Shown piece after piece: positions 1 through 10,387 of a stretch of 64,000 nucleotides of DNA (its first letter is position 1; every line of letters begins with the position of its first letter). Position numbers and translations under genes: made by a program. The notes under the pieces were generated by a model, which saw only the letters and a program-made list of their open reading frames with translations, was not told where the DNA came from and made no database searches. This stretch comes from Lithobates sylvaticus. Lineage: Eukaryota > Chordata > Amphibia > Anura > Ranidae. The stretch is taken from assembly GCA_028564925.1 (NCBI GenBank), contig CM053029.1, forward strand, positions 609,311,486-609,375,485. The letters are read 5' to 3'.

Positions 1-139
1 CCATTGAAGTCAATACGGAACAAATTATTTTAGTTTCCATTGACTTCAATGGGAAAACTCGCTTTGATATGCAAGTACTTTGGATTACGGGCATGCTCCT
101 GGAACGGACTATTCTCATAATTCGAGGTTCCACTGTATA
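1..139. mobile_element. End fragment of a TIR DNA transposon
   Basis: The block ends in GAGGTTCCACTGTA followed by TA. Read from the other strand it begins TACAGTGGAACCTC, a start typical of Tc1/mariner-type (Tigger-like) terminal repeats. It also holds two inverted copies of a CATTGACTTCAATGG-like motif. The left part lies outside the window, so family and length cannot be fixed. Assignment to Tc1/mariner is inference from the terminal bases and the TA dinucleotide. Confidence 0.4.
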
Positions 140-195
140 TGTCTTTGTCATTATTTTAAAACTTAAATCTTTTAAAAAGCTATGAATAAGCACCT

Positions 196-645
196 GCTAT
201 AACGGCGTGAAACGCGTCAGTGGTCGGTCGGAAATTCCAACGGAAAAGGTCCGATCGGATTATGTTGTCGGAAAATCTGACCGCGTGTGGGCTCTATCGG
301 ACTTTTTCCGTCGGAAATTTCCGACGGGAAAAATTTGAGAGCAGGACCTAAAATTTTCTGACAACAAAATCCGATCGGACTTTTTCCGATCGTTTGTAGA
401 GAATTCCGACGGACAAAGTGCCACGCATGCTCAGATTAAATTACGAGACCAAAGCTATTGGCTACTAGCCTCTACGTACTTCCGTCGTACGCAACGAACG
501 TCACCACGTTCTGAACGATCGGATATTCCGACAACTTTGTCCGACCGTGTGTGTATGCAACACCAGTTTCGGACAAAATCCGTCGGAAAAAAACGGACGG
601 ATTTTGTGGTCGGAATGTCCGACTGTGTGTACAAGGGAATTAGAC
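196..645. mobile_element. Degenerate TWA-flanked MITE (GTACACACGGTCGG family)
   Basis: The block is dense in GGTCGGAAATTCCGA-like words and ends near CCGACTGTGTGTACAA. The same vocabulary occurs in the cleaner copies at 7213-7627, 23958-24265 and 35316-35741. Both ends here are too eroded to score a target duplication. It has no coding capacity and is older or more damaged than the other copies. Confidence 0.5.
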
Positions 646-1462
646 CTTTGTGACCCTGGTAGTTACGCCACGGCTCCAAGTCCAACCAGGTCTGGAAGGG
701 AAAAAAAAAGACCGTGTGGTTTTCCATTTTTCCGGACCAAACTGTGGCCTGATATAAACGGTCACAAGTCCTGCCAATAGAGCCATCACAGGTTCCGTTG
801 TATCGTGAGCCATCTTTATTCTAGGAAGCTCCTGCACAGAGGTCTCACACTGGATCACTACACAGATGTGGAAGAAGTACACAAAGCTCACCAAGGTTCG
901 GGAAGAAGACACAAGACAATAAATATTATCTCGGAGTTCAGCTTTAACAACCCAACGCTTTGTATCTCTTTAATCCTCCGAATGTTCTGTACAGTTTGTG
1001 CAGCTCTTGTACTTCTTGTACTTGATGTCTCTCTACGGACGGTTTGTGTATCAAGATGCCAGGGGTTTAATTTAGCAGAGTGTAGAATTTGCTCATCATG
1101 CCACTCGTGGTCAGGGATTGGCAGTAATCCTGTCACTGGCAATGCCCAATGGGATGATCCATCATAAAGGCCAAAGTATCCCGAAAAAAGGTTCCCAGGA
1201 GGCAGCTGGTGGATGTGAGGAAATGTTCTTTCAGCATCTGCCATCTCCATCTCCAGACTTCTTCCATGATGGACATACCTCCGGCGGTGACCACGCCCTG
1301 GCTGTGACCCCCAATTCAGAGTCATGAGAATCTACATTTTGTCATCCTCACCAACACGTGTCCTTCGAGGACAAACTATAACTGTTACAACCGTGGAGAT
1401 TAAATAAATGTAAGGAGCAGAAATCCAAAGGAAATGGTCTAAGTTTTTTACAATGTATTAAC
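646..1462. other. Unassigned stretch with one open minus frame (888-1325)
   Basis: No repeat family or known domain was recognised here. A 145-codon minus-strand frame runs 1325 to 888 (MTLNWGSQPGRGHRRR...), and overlapping plus frames are also open. I see no conserved motif, signal peptide or membrane segment. An AATAAA occurs near 1403 on the plus strand. The frame may be chance, or a remnant of an unrecognised element or host exon. I assign no function. Confidence 0.2.
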
Positions 1463-1823
1463 TTACATAGTTACATAGTAGGTTAGGGTCGAAAAAAGAC
1501 ACAAGTCCATCAAGTCCAACCTCTGTGTGTGATTATATGTCAGTATTACATTGTATATTCCTGTATGTTGCGGTCGTTCAGGTGCTTTTCTAATAGTTTC
1601 TTGAAACTATTGATGCCCCCCGTCTGTGGAAGGGAATTCCACATCCTTGCCGCTCTTACAGTAAAGAACCCTCTACGTAGTGTAGCAGAGTGTCCCAGAG
1701 AGAGCCAGGAGAAGTCTTGTTCGGGGTTTTTTTACATCTCCCAGGCTCCTCTCATACACATTCAGAGGTCTCTGATACATGATCCAGTTCGGATCTTAGT
1801 CCTCCTTTCCAGGCTAATTTAAG
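1463..1823 (-). mobile_element. CR1-type LINE, 3' part (first piece)
   Basis: On the minus strand this encodes the tail of a CR1 reverse-transcriptase ORF (a ...FFTVRAARMWNSLP... stretch) and ends in a short octamer repeat, CTATGTAA twice. CR1-clade LINEs characteristically end in octamer repeats rather than poly(A). The copy is interrupted after TTTAAG at 1818-1823 and resumes at 3204. It is 5'-truncated and non-functional. Confidence 0.75.
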
Positions 1824-2076
1824 CTCACCTGAGCAAACAGCCTTTGCTCTCTGCCTGGGACACACAGACATTTGATGGTTTGTGAGGAGCTAAAGGTTGG
1901 TAAAGCGCTTTAAAACTCTATACAGAAACTGACAAGCGGTAGGCTTGCTCAGCCTGGTAGTGAAGGCCAGTGTATGGTGTAGTTAGAGCCGAGACACGGC
2001 TAGGACTTTTGTTTTGTTATTTCCGTTTTGATATGTTTTCTGGAAGACTGTGCAGCACCTGTGTATGGACTTGTAT

Positions 2077-3087
2077 TTAACCACTTGCCTACTGTGCACT
2101 TAAACACCCTTCCTGCCCAGACCAATTTTCAGCTTTCAGCGCTCGCGCACTTTCAGTGACAATTGCGCGGTCATGCAATGCTGTAACCAAATGAATTTTT
2201 TATCATTTTGTTCGCACAAATAGAGCTTTAGTTTGGTGGTATTTATTCGCGACTCCGTTTTTTATTTTTTGCGATATAAGCGAAAACATAGCGGAAATTT
2301 TGAAAAAAAACAATATTTTCTCCTTTCTTTTTTAAAAGAAATCCAATAAAATCTAATTTTGTCATAAATTTAAGCCAAAATGTATTCTGCTACATGTTTT
2401 TTGTAAAAAAAATTCCGTTAAGTGTATAATAATTGGTTCACGTGATCACGGACATATGTACGCAAATGATCATGTAAAAGGGGTGTGCAGGTGATCACGG
2501 ACATATGTGTGCAGATAATCATTGGCACATGTGATTTTAGTGGGACATATGTGAGGGACATGTGTTTTTATTATTTAGGGACATGTGTGTTTTGGGGACA
2601 TGTGTGTTTTGGGGACGTGTGTTTTACTGTGGGGACATGTGTGTCTTACTGTGGGGACATGTGTGTTTTACTGTGGGGACGTGTGTTTTACTATGGGGGA
2701 CCCTAGACTGGTGATCAGTGAGTAAAAAAACATCTCATACTCACTGATCACCAGCCGGCTGCAGCGATCCGCTCTCCTCTCCTCACCGACGACTTCCGTG
2801 TGAGGAGAGGAGAGCCGATTGCCTAGCAACCGGCTGTTTGTTTACATCACATGACAGCCGTGATTCGTCACGGCCGTCATGTGATCAGGAGGGCCAATCA
2901 CCGAGCCCTCCTGCCGATTCGAGATGCGCCGTGTCCGGGTGACACGGCCGCATCGGGATCGCGCCGCTGCGCGGGCACGCGCGCGCGCGATCCCTCTACT
3001 TCTGAAGGACGTTCCTGAACGTCCTATCAGAAGTAGACGGCTCCCACCCGGCCGTATATCTACATTGACCGGGTGGGAAGTGGTTAA
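2077..3087 (+). mobile_element. TTAA-bounded non-autonomous DNA transposon, copy 1
   Basis: TTAA lies at both ends (2077-2080 and 3084-3087), next to short inverted termini CCACTTGCC and GGGAAGTGG. The left third carries the family hallmark CCAATTTTCAGCTTTCAGCG and the words GAGCTTT...GGTGGTATTT seen in many other copies. It has no coding capacity. TTAA target duplication is used by piggyBac and Kolobok transposons; the CC-starting ends favour piggyBac-like. A GACATGTGTGTTTT minisatellite occupies 2540-2700. It is nested inside the insertion at 1824-3203. Confidence 0.75.
2540..2702 (+). repeat. Minisatellite GGGGACATGTGTGTTTT inside TTAA copy 1
   Basis: About eight imperfect units of roughly 16-23 bp, GGGGACATGTGTGTTTTACTGTG-like, lie in the centre of the TTAA element. 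The short plus frame here is an artefact of the repeat. Confidence 0.75.
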
Positions 3088-3203
3088 AACAAATAAACCC
3101 AGCACTGTTTTCACTACCTCAAGTGGATTTGGTATCTGTGCCTAAATAAACAGCTCATCCCAAGGAGCTTTGTACCTGCTACCTGTCCCCCAGGTTACAG
3201 TAG

Positions 3204-3653
3204 TTTAAGGTTAAACCTCTTTTCTTCTAATTTTAATGAGTGGCCATGAGTCTTATTAAACTCCCTTCCGCAAAAAAAAAGTTTTCTCCCTATTGTGGGG
3301 TCACCAGTCCGGTATTTGTATATTGAAATCATATCCCCTCTCAAGCGTCTCTTCTCCAGAGAGAATAAGTTCAGTGCTCACAACCTTTCCTCATAACTAA
3401 TATCCTCCAGACCCTTTATTAGCTTTGTTGCCCTTCTTTGTACTCGCTCTATTTCCAGTACATCCTTCCTGAGGACTGGTGCCCAGAACTGGACGGCATA
3501 CTCCAGGTGCGGCCGGACCAGAGTCTTGTAGAGCGGGAGAATTATCGCTTTATCTATGGAATTAATTCCCTTTTTAATGCCAAAATTCTGTTTGCTTTGT
3601 TAGCAGCAGCAGCATGCCATTGATGAGCCTATCATCTACTAGGACCCCCAGGT
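3204..3653 (-). mobile_element. CR1-type LINE, reverse-transcriptase C-terminal part (second piece)
   Basis: On the minus strand this reads close to the CR1 pol C-terminus: a LVRPHLEYAVQFWAP block, then ERVQRRATKLIKGLE, then LFSLEKRRLRGDM. These are hallmark words of the region after the RT domain in CR1 LINEs. Frameshifts and at least one stop interrupt it. It is continuous with the piece at 1463-1823 once the insertion between them is discounted. Its upstream end is interrupted by the hAT element at 3654; a few CR1 bases may resume after 4206. Confidence 0.8.
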
Positions 3654-4198
3654 TAGGGTGACCAGACATCCCCAGTTTACGGGGACAGTCCCCGGATTGA
3701 GGATACTGTCCCTGAACCAAGTCTTCCCCAGTTTTGTCCCCGGATTGGATTTGAAGAGGGGCTGGGGCAATTTCAAAGACAGTCAGTGCAGAATTAAAAA
3801 AAAAAAAAAAAATCTGAATTACACCCCCCCGCTCTGCCGCTCCTACTAGCTTAGGGGGTGGGGGGGGGGTGTATTTTTTCATTATCTGTGCCCCTTTCTG
3901 ATGATCACGTGCTGGAGCGGAGAGAATATTTCTTCAGTTTCGGGTGCATGCCCGTTCTGCTCCTGCTCGCATGTTCTTCTGCCTTGGCTCAAGTCCCGGC
4001 CAGCCACCTGCCCATCTCCTTGCTTTCCCTGGCGGAGTGATCTTCCTCCGCTCCCCACCCAGTAGTAGCCGGGCCCGGAGAGTAAGACTTGACAGGCTGT
4101 GAGGCGGGCGGCGACGAGCAGAGAGTCGCTAATTGCCGTCATTACTAGGAAAAAAAAAATATGTCCCCAGATTTCATTTAAAAAATCTGGTCACCTTA
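3654..4198. mobile_element. hAT-type non-autonomous transposon (545 bp)
   Basis: The ends are inverted: TAGGGTGACCAGA on the left and TCTGGTCACCTTA on the right. They are flanked by CCCCAGGT (3646-3653) and CCCCAAGT (4199-4206), an 8-bp duplication with one mismatch. Eight-bp duplications are typical of hAT elements. Some interior frames are open but resemble nothing. It splits a CR1 LINE, so it is younger than that copy. Confidence 0.7.
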
Positions 4199-4240
4199 CC
4201 CCAAGTCCTTCTATGGATGTTGGACAGCCTGCCCCCCTCC

Positions 4241-5915
4241 CAGTGTTTCCAACCGTCAGTATTTTTACTGGCAGGCAGTAAAAAAACAGGCAATTTTCTC
4301 CTGCCAGTAAATGCCAGTAAAAAGAAAAGGTTGCCAGTAAAAAATATGGCTGCGACGCTCAGCCTGGAGCCAGCCGAGACCATACAAGTGCCTGCTACAG
4401 TGTGTTTGAGCGGCTCTGGTGGAGGCGGTGCCTAAACATGTCCTGTGATGTCATGGTGCAAGGGAGCCAAGCAGAGCGTCCAGAGCCTTGTGTGTGGGTC
4501 TGTGGGATGGGAGCAAGGCAGGCCAGGAGCGGGACCAACAGTGCTGTTTGGACTGGAGGGACCACCAGGCTTGGAGAGAGACTGTCACTGTGACTCAGGA
4601 GGGGACGCGTCGTGTCGGTGATCTGTACTGCTGCACAATGCTATCAGTATCACTGTGAGAGTCAATTTCATGTGTGTGCCGCCCATTCTAGTTTCTTGCC
4701 CTCCTGAGTCCTGTCCCTGAGCTACTTACTTACTATATCGAAAATAAAATAAGAAATATTTTTTGTTGCCTTATTATCTACCTTAACCACTTTCAGACCG
4801 GACCAATTTGCAGCCAAAGGACCAGGCCCCTTTTTGCAATTCGGCACTGCGTCGCTTTAACTGACAATTGCGCGGTCGTGCGACGTGGCTCCCAAACAAA
4901 ATTGACGCCCTTTTTTCCCCACAAATAGAGCTTTCTTTTGGTGGTATTTGATCGCCTCTGCGGTTTTTATTTTTTGCGCTATAAACAAAAATAGAGCGAC
5001 AATTTTGAAAAAAATGCAATATTTTTTACTTTTTGCTATAATAAATATCCCCAAAAAATATATAAAAAAACATTTTTTTTCCTCAGTTTAGGCCGATACG
5101 TATTCTTCTACATATTTTTGGTAAAAAAAATCGCAATAAGCGATTATTGATCGGTTTGCGCAGAAGTTATAGCGTTTACAAGATAGGGGTAGTTTTATAG
5201 CATTTTTATTAATATTTTTTTTTATTAGTAATGGCGGAGATCTGCGATTTTTTTTGTGACTGCGACATTATGGCTGACACATCGGACATTTTTGGGACCA
5301 TTGTCATTTATACAGCAATCAATGCTATTTAAATGCATTGATTCCTGTATAAATGACACTGGCAGTGAAGGGGTTAACCACAAGGGGGCAGTGTAGGGGT
5401 TAAGTATGCCTAGGGGTGTGTTTCTTACTGTGGGGGGGCGTGGCTGTCAGCTAGTGAATGCTGATCTCTGCTCCAATCACAGGGAGCAGAGATCGGCGTC
5501 ACTAGTTGCTAGGCAGAACGGGGAGATGCTGTTTATCTCGGCATCTCCCCGTTCAGCCTTCCCGTGAGACGATCGTGGGGGTCCCCGCGGCGATCGAGTC
5601 CGCGGGGACCGCGACCGGACTCACGGGGCTCCCGGCGCGCTCCCGATGGCACGGACAGGCATTAAGGAGGGACTTATATATACGCCCTCCTGCCTGTACG
5701 TGCCATTCTGCCGACGTATATCGTCGTGCGCCGGTCGGCAAGTGGTTAAATGACATTGCTAATTACATATTGTATTTGTTTGTAGCCTAAATAGTGAAAT
5801 TTGTGCTTAAAACTGTAATTTTGTAACTTTTGGAAATGCCAGTAAAAACTTGGCTGTGCCAGTAAATTTTGGGTGCCGTGTCAGTCAATTTCAATCTGTT
5901 AGGTTGGCAACACTG
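4241..5915. mobile_element. hAT-type element with perfect 8-bp target duplication
   Basis: The terminal inverted repeat is CAGTGTTTCCAACC on the left and GGTTGGCAACACTG on the right. It is flanked on both sides by CCCCCTCC (4233-4240 and 5916-5923). The subterminal regions are rich in the word GCCAGTAAA. There is no transposase. A TTAA element (4783-5749) is nested inside; without it the hAT is about 710 bp. Confidence 0.8.
4783..5749 (+). mobile_element. TTAA-bounded non-autonomous DNA transposon, copy 2
   Basis: TTAA at 4783-4786 and 5746-5749 brackets 967 bp with short inverted ends (CCACTT... and ...GGCAAGTGG). The interior shows the family landmarks GACAATTGCGCGGTCGTGCG, GGTGGTATTTGATCGCCTCT and TTTTGGTAAAAAAAATCGCA, and ends with a GC-rich stretch before GTCGGCAAGTGG. 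Non-coding. It is nested inside the hAT at 4241-5915. Confidence 0.8.
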
Positions 5916-5935
5916 CCCCCTCCTTCATCAAGAAC

Positions 5936-6072
5936 TCAATGGTAACGACCCAAAACACACCTCCGAGACCACCACTGCCTTGCTAAAGAAGCTGAGGGTA
6001 AAGGTGATGGACTGGCCAAGCATGTCTCCAGACCTAAACCCTATTGATCATCTGTGAGACATCCTCAATAGG
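5936..6072 (+). pseudogene. Tc1/mariner transposase C-terminal fragment
   Basis: The plus strand encodes [18 protein letters not shown] and then [14 protein letters not shown] before a stop. This is the region of a Tc1 transposase spanning its second and third catalytic acids. The third acid of the DD34E triad, normally Glu in PDLNPIEH, reads Asp here. Only about 45 codons remain, so the fragment is dead. Confidence 0.8.
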
Positions 6073-6354
6073 GATGGGCCCGGTGTTCGATTCAAACCCA
6101 TGTTCGAATCGAACATCGGCCGTTCGTCCGCTCGTCGAAACCAGAACTTTGTGGGCCGTTCGCATCAAATTCGTGTGATACGAACTGCCCACAATGCACT
6201 GCGCCAGTCGCAGTGCATTGCTGGCTGATGATTGGCCAAGCATGCACTGTGACCAAGCATGCTTGGCCAATTACAGCGCCAGCAGCGAGGAGAGCCATAA
6301 TTGGCCACAGGCAGGATGAAAGTGTGAAATACAGTGCCAGCAGTGTGCAATACT
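6073..6354. repeat. Dispersed repeat with GTTCGAATCGAAC-type ends, unclassified
   Basis: It starts near ATAGGGATGGGCCCG, followed by imperfect inverted words such as CCCATGTTCGAATCGAACAT, then CAATGCACTGCG and GGCCAATTACAGCG. I recognise this as a recurrent frog-type interspersed repeat but cannot place it in a superfamily. Its right side runs into a minisatellite. Confidence 0.4.
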
Positions 6355-6585
6355 CTGCCAGCACTGTGCAACACTGCAATACTCTGCCAATACTCGCCAA
6401 TACTCTGACAATACTCGCCAATACTCTGCCAATACTCACCAATACTCGCCAATACTCTGACAATACTCGCCAATACTCTGCCAATACTCACCAATACTCT
6501 GCCAATACTCACCAATACTCTGCCAATACTCACCAATACTCTGCCAATACTCTGCCAATACTCGCCAATACTCGCCAATAAATCT
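6355..6585 (+). repeat. Minisatellite of 10-11 bp units (ACTCGCCAAT / ACTCTGCCAAT)
   Basis: More than 20 units alternate between ACTCGCCAAT, ACTCTGCCAAT and ACTCACCAAT. Frames are open on both strands only because the unit lacks stops. Confidence 0.9.
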
Positions 6586-6589
6586 TAAT

Positions 6590-6844
6590 AGAAACAAAGA
6601 ATTTTTTTTTCTTTTTTACCGAATTTTCAGTCTTTTTTTATTTATAGCGCAAAAAATAATAAACCCAGCGGTGATTAAATACCACCAAAAGAAAGCTGTA
6701 TTTGTGTGAAAAAAAGGACAAAAAATTAATTTGGGTACATTGTTGCATGACTGAGTAATTGTCATTCAAAGTGTGAGAGCACCGAAAGCTGAAAATTGGT
6801 CTGGTTAGGAAGGGGGTTTAAGTGCCCAGTGGGTAAGTGGTTAA
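6590..6844 (-). mobile_element. TTAA element, partial copy 3 (reverse orientation)
   Basis: The right end is GGGTAAGTGGTTAA with TTAA at 6841-6844. The interior reads as the reverse complement of the family: GGTGATTAAATACCACCAAAAG, GCTGAAAATTGGTCTGG, GGGGGTTTAAGTGCCC. The left end is lost at the minisatellite. Confidence 0.65.
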
Positions 6845-7209
6845 GGGGGAACCCTGAGAACTCTGATGTACGGAGAGGACTCTGATGTAAGGGGAAACAC
6901 TGTGGCCTCTGGTGTAAAGGGGAACTCTGATGTAAGGGGTGCTCTGAGAACCCTGAATTACATTAGTTTACTCACTCAGAGGCAGGAGAGAGAAGGAGGG
7001 AGACTTCAGTCACAGACAGGGATGGGTGGTGAGCTCACTCACCCCTTGGCAGTCAGCACCTCTCATCCAGATGTATCTGGAAGCCACAGTCCAGTCTGAA
7101 TAATGTGTCCGGGTTTCAGGCAGTCTGAAACCTAGACACATGATTCCGATCCCGGAAAGGTGGCAACCCTAATTATAGTGCCAATTATTTCAACTCCATG
7201 CAGCAATTC
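6845..7209. other. Unassigned, with short AACTCTGATGTAAGGGG repeats
   Basis: Four or five loose copies of CTCTGATGTAAGGGGA lie at 6855-6945. Related wording occurs near 30600-30670 inside the second large hAT. The stretch closes with GGTGGCAACCCTAA near 7170, which could be the end of another hAT-type element. No gene is seen. Confidence 0.3.
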
Positions 7210-7212
7210 TAA

Positions 7213-7627
7213 TGCGGCGTACACACGGTCGGAATTTCCGATGGAAACAGTCCGATGGGAGCTTTTCATCGGATTTTCCGACCGTGTGTATGCCCAACGG
7301 TCTTTTTCTGTCGGAATTTCCAACGGACTTTGGATTGAGAACCTGTTCTCAATTTTTCCGATGGCAAACCTTTCTATCGGATTTTCCGATCGTGTGTATG
7401 CACTTCCGACACGTAAAATTCCGACGCATGCTCGGAAACTATTTGACGCATGCTCAGAAGCATTAAACTTCCCTTTTATAGTGCAGTCGAACGTGTTTTA
7501 TGCCGCTGTGTTATTGACCGTCGGAATTTGGTGTGACCGTGTGTAGGCAACACAGCTTGAGCGGAATTCCGTCTGAAAAACCGTCAGAGTTTTTTCCGAT
7601 GAGAATTCCGATCATGTGTACGCGGCA
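7213..7627. mobile_element. TWA-flanked MITE, Harbinger-like (415 bp)
   Basis: The inverted ends are TGCGGCGTACACACGGTCGG and CCGATCATGTGTACGCGGCA. They are flanked by TAA at 7210-7212 and 7628-7630. A 3-bp TAA or TTA duplication is characteristic of PIF/Harbinger transposons. The interior is built from inverted words related to GGAATTTCCGAC. There is no transposase. Confidence 0.75.
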
Positions 7628-7678
7628 TAACTCTCCTGCCCAACAATCATCGTTCACAAATCGCAAGCTTCTTCCACT

Positions 7679-8445
7679 TTAACCACTTGCTTACTGGGCA
7701 CTTAAACCCCCCTCCTGCCCAGACCAGACCAGACCAATTTTCAGCTTTTCTGGGGACAGATAAGTCGGTACTGATGGGCACAGATAAGATGGCACTGATG
7801 GGCCCTGATGGGTGGCACGGATGGGTGGCATGGATTGGCACTGATAGATGGCACTGATGGGCACCTATAGTTGGCACTGATGGGCACTGGTAGGTGACAC
7901 TGATGGGCACTGGTAGGTGACACTGATGTGCAGCACTGTTCAGGCACTTATTGTGGGCACTGACAGGTGGCACTGACAGATGGCACTGTGGGCACTGACA
8001 GGTGGCACTGTGGGCACTGACAGGTGGAGCTGGTGGGCACTGACAGGTGGAGCTGGTGGGCATTGGTAGGAAGCACTTGTAGGGGGCACAGCTGGGTACC
8101 GTGGAGCCGGGGCATATCGCAGTGATCGGGACTAATGTCCCTCTCACTGCCACCGTCTGTCAGCGCGAGGAGGAAAAATAGCTGATTACCGGCTCTGTTG
8201 ATATCACATGATCAGCTGTCATTGGCTGACAGCTGATCACAGGGTAAGGGGTCGGGATCGACCCCTTAGTCGGATCTGTGATCCAGCGAGTCTCCAGACT
8301 CACTGACCACAGAGCGCGCCGTGTGCGCCCTTCAGGGGGCGCGCAGGCCGCTCGTGCACGGGACGATGTCATAGGACGTAGTCCCGGCAATGTAGATCCG
8401 CGCTGTAGCCGTCATTCGGCTATAGCTCGGATCTCTAGTGGTTAA
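7679..8445 (+). mobile_element. TTAA element, copy 4 (767 bp)
   Basis: TTAA at 7679-7682 and 8442-8445. The left end is CCACTTGCTTACTGGGCAC and the right end CTCTAGTGG. The left part shows CCAATTTTCAGC, but the AT-rich middle of the longer copies is replaced by a minisatellite (about 7760-8085). Non-coding. Confidence 0.75.
7760..8085 (+). repeat. Minisatellite GGCACTGATGGGCACT inside TTAA copy 4
   Basis: Roughly 20 imperfect units are built from GGCACTGATGGGCA, GGTAGGTGACACTGAT and GACAGGTGGCACTGT. The 168-codon minus frame across it is a repeat artefact. Confidence 0.8.
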
Positions 8446-9274
8446 TACATGAAACAATGTTAACGCCTCGGTAATGTGGCCCCTGATGCGGATTTATTTG
8501 TTGCCGCATTTATTCTGTTTTGCGGAGCAATAAACATAAGAGCTTCTATTAATAAATGAGTATAAACAGTGCGATGCGTCTGCCATATGTTCCCCCCGAA
8601 CATCCACTGAATGCTAAAACAAAAAGAAGCATCAATATATCATACTGCAAAAGTGACGTGCGTCGCATCTCATTTTTCTAGAAGGCAAATATCCGAGATG
8701 TTTCATCCGCGGTTAACCAGAGACCAGAGAAGCATCATCAAGATATACAACCGTTCCATCATGACAGGTCTATAAAAGGAAGACGGGATCATGTAATGTT
8801 TTATAAATGAATGTCTATGCAAATCCGAGGCGAAACGCAGAGAGGGACCATCTGTTATCGTATTACGAGGGGAACAGCGGGGCGATAAAGTGCGCTGTCT
8901 GCACCACAACCACTCTTCCTAATCTTGTTGGCATTCAGTCGGAATTTCGTTTTTTCACCGACCACGCCGGGGATGTGACGAGGTTGTGGGAGAGAAAACG
9001 GGACAAGTAATGAGCGGATAGTTTTATTTCTGGGCGGAAATTGGAAGCGACATTAAGTAAGGCGTGGAAAAATAACTTGTTTTTTCCCAGAGGACCCGAG
9101 AGACGAGAAAGGCTGATTATCCATCTAATGGACGACTTCCACCCAACGTTGGTGCAGGTCCAAGAAAACTGGAGAAAAGAAAAACGAGAACAGAGCTGGT
9201 GTTGTTGTCCGTGGTGACCAAACCAAATTCTTGTCAGTACAACTGAAAAATACGAGAAAGTAAAACCATCCTTT
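8446..9274. other. Low-repeat stretch, no gene recognised
   Basis: About 830 bp resemble none of the repeat families elsewhere in the window and have mixed composition. A 115-codon minus frame (9282 to 8935) has no recognisable motif. It may be ancestral single-copy intergenic or intronic DNA. No splice-bounded exon could be defended. Confidence 0.3.
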
Positions 9275-9557
9275 TTAACCACTTAAACTAAGGGCACCCG
9301 GCCGTGACAGCTTTCCTCTTCACGGCCGGGCACGCACGGCACATGCGCGAGCCGCGCTGCGCTCCCGGAGTGGATAGGCGATCTCCTGGGACCTGCCACG
9401 TGTCCCAGGAGATCGCCTAGAGGGAGGAGTCATCTAGGTGGTTCCTGGGCGGAAGGAGGAAGTGGGACAGGAAGTCCCCCTCCTAATGAAGCCCCCACTC
9501 CCCCCCCAAAAAAATGACATGCCAAATGTGGCATGTAAGGGGGTGAGGAGTGGTTAA
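9275..9557. mobile_element. Short TTAA element (283 bp), first link of a chain
   Basis: TTAA at 9275-9278 and 9554-9557, with CCACTTAAACTAAGGG at the left and GGAGTGG at the right. The interior has an inverted pair of AGGCGATCTCCTGGGAC-type words. Non-coding. Confidence 0.6.
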
Positions 9558-9594
9558 AGCGGAAGTTCCATTTTTAAGTGGAACTCCGCTTTAA
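9554..9594. mobile_element. 41-bp TTAA hairpin element
   Basis: TTAA, then AGCGGAAGTTCCA, a short loop, TGGAACTCCGCT, then TTAA. The arms are inverted copies with one extra base. The same ends bound the 472-bp element at 15672-16143, so this is probably an extreme internal-deletion derivative. Both TTAA ends are shared with the neighbouring elements. Confidence 0.65.
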
Positions 9595-10387
9595 CCTCCT
9601 AGGCGGTATTCCCGAGTCTGGCTCGGGTTCAGTTTTTTCTGCTAGGATCGGTAACCCTGAGCCAGACTCGGGCTGCATTGCAGGATACAGGGGGAAGTTA
9701 CTTACCTTTTCCCCTGGATCCTGCGATGTCTCCCCGCTGTGTGAGCGAGCCGTCCGCTCGCTCGATTCACACAGTGCCGGTCTCCGTTCCCTGCGACGTT
9801 CCGACGCACGGGAGCGAAGATCGGCGCCAAATTCAAAAAAGTGTAAAAACACAAAACACATACAGTACTGTAATCTTACAGATTACAGTACTGTATACAA
9901 AAAATACACACCCCCTTTCTCCCTAGTGGTCTGCCCAGTGCCCTGCATGTCATTTTATATAATAAAATTTTTTTTTCTGCCTGGAAACTGGAGATTTTCC
10001 ATAGCAACCAAAAAGTGTCCCTTTATGTCAAAGGTGGTTTTAGACCAGCTAGAAAACAGCGATAATAAATTTGAATCACAATTCATCATCAAACAATAAA
10101 TCTAATGACAGCGACTATTCTGCAACTGAGCAAATTTCAGTGTTTTTGATTTGATTACATTATTGAATCATTTTTATATATATTTTTATTTCATTATAAT
10201 TAATGATTTTGTGTTTCAAACTTTATCATACCCGGGATTTCTACTAGACTCTGGTTCGGACAGATTTAAGTGAGTTATTCATAAGAATTGCATGGCTACA
10301 ATATAAAAACGCCAAATTTCCATGCAAAATAATTGTACCGCTTTCAGCACTAAATTCCATCCAGAATCATACCGCCAGGGAGGTTAA
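9591..10387. mobile_element. TTAA element with CCTCC..GGCGGTAT ends (797 bp)
   Basis: TTAA at 9591-9594 and 10384-10387. The inverted ends are CCTCCTAGGCGGTAT and ATACCGCCAGGGAGG. Near the left end CCCGAGTCTGGCTCGGG and CCTGAGCCAGACTCGGG form an inverted pair. The 173-codon plus frame within it shows no domain. This is a different TTAA family from the CCACTTGCC type. Confidence 0.75.

Larger units (their letters stand above)
1824..3203. mobile_element. Insertion into CR1 with TTTAAG duplication, possibly a solo LTR fossil
   Basis: TTTAAG occurs at 1818-1823 and again at 3204-3209, on either side of sequence that does not belong to the CR1. Without the nested TTAA element (2077-3087) the insertion is about 370 bp. 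It is non-coding and carries AATAAA motifs toward its right end. A short direct duplication around a few hundred non-coding bases with polyadenylation signals fits a solo LTR, but the ends are not a clear TG...CA. It is broken by one later insertion. Confidence 0.4.
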
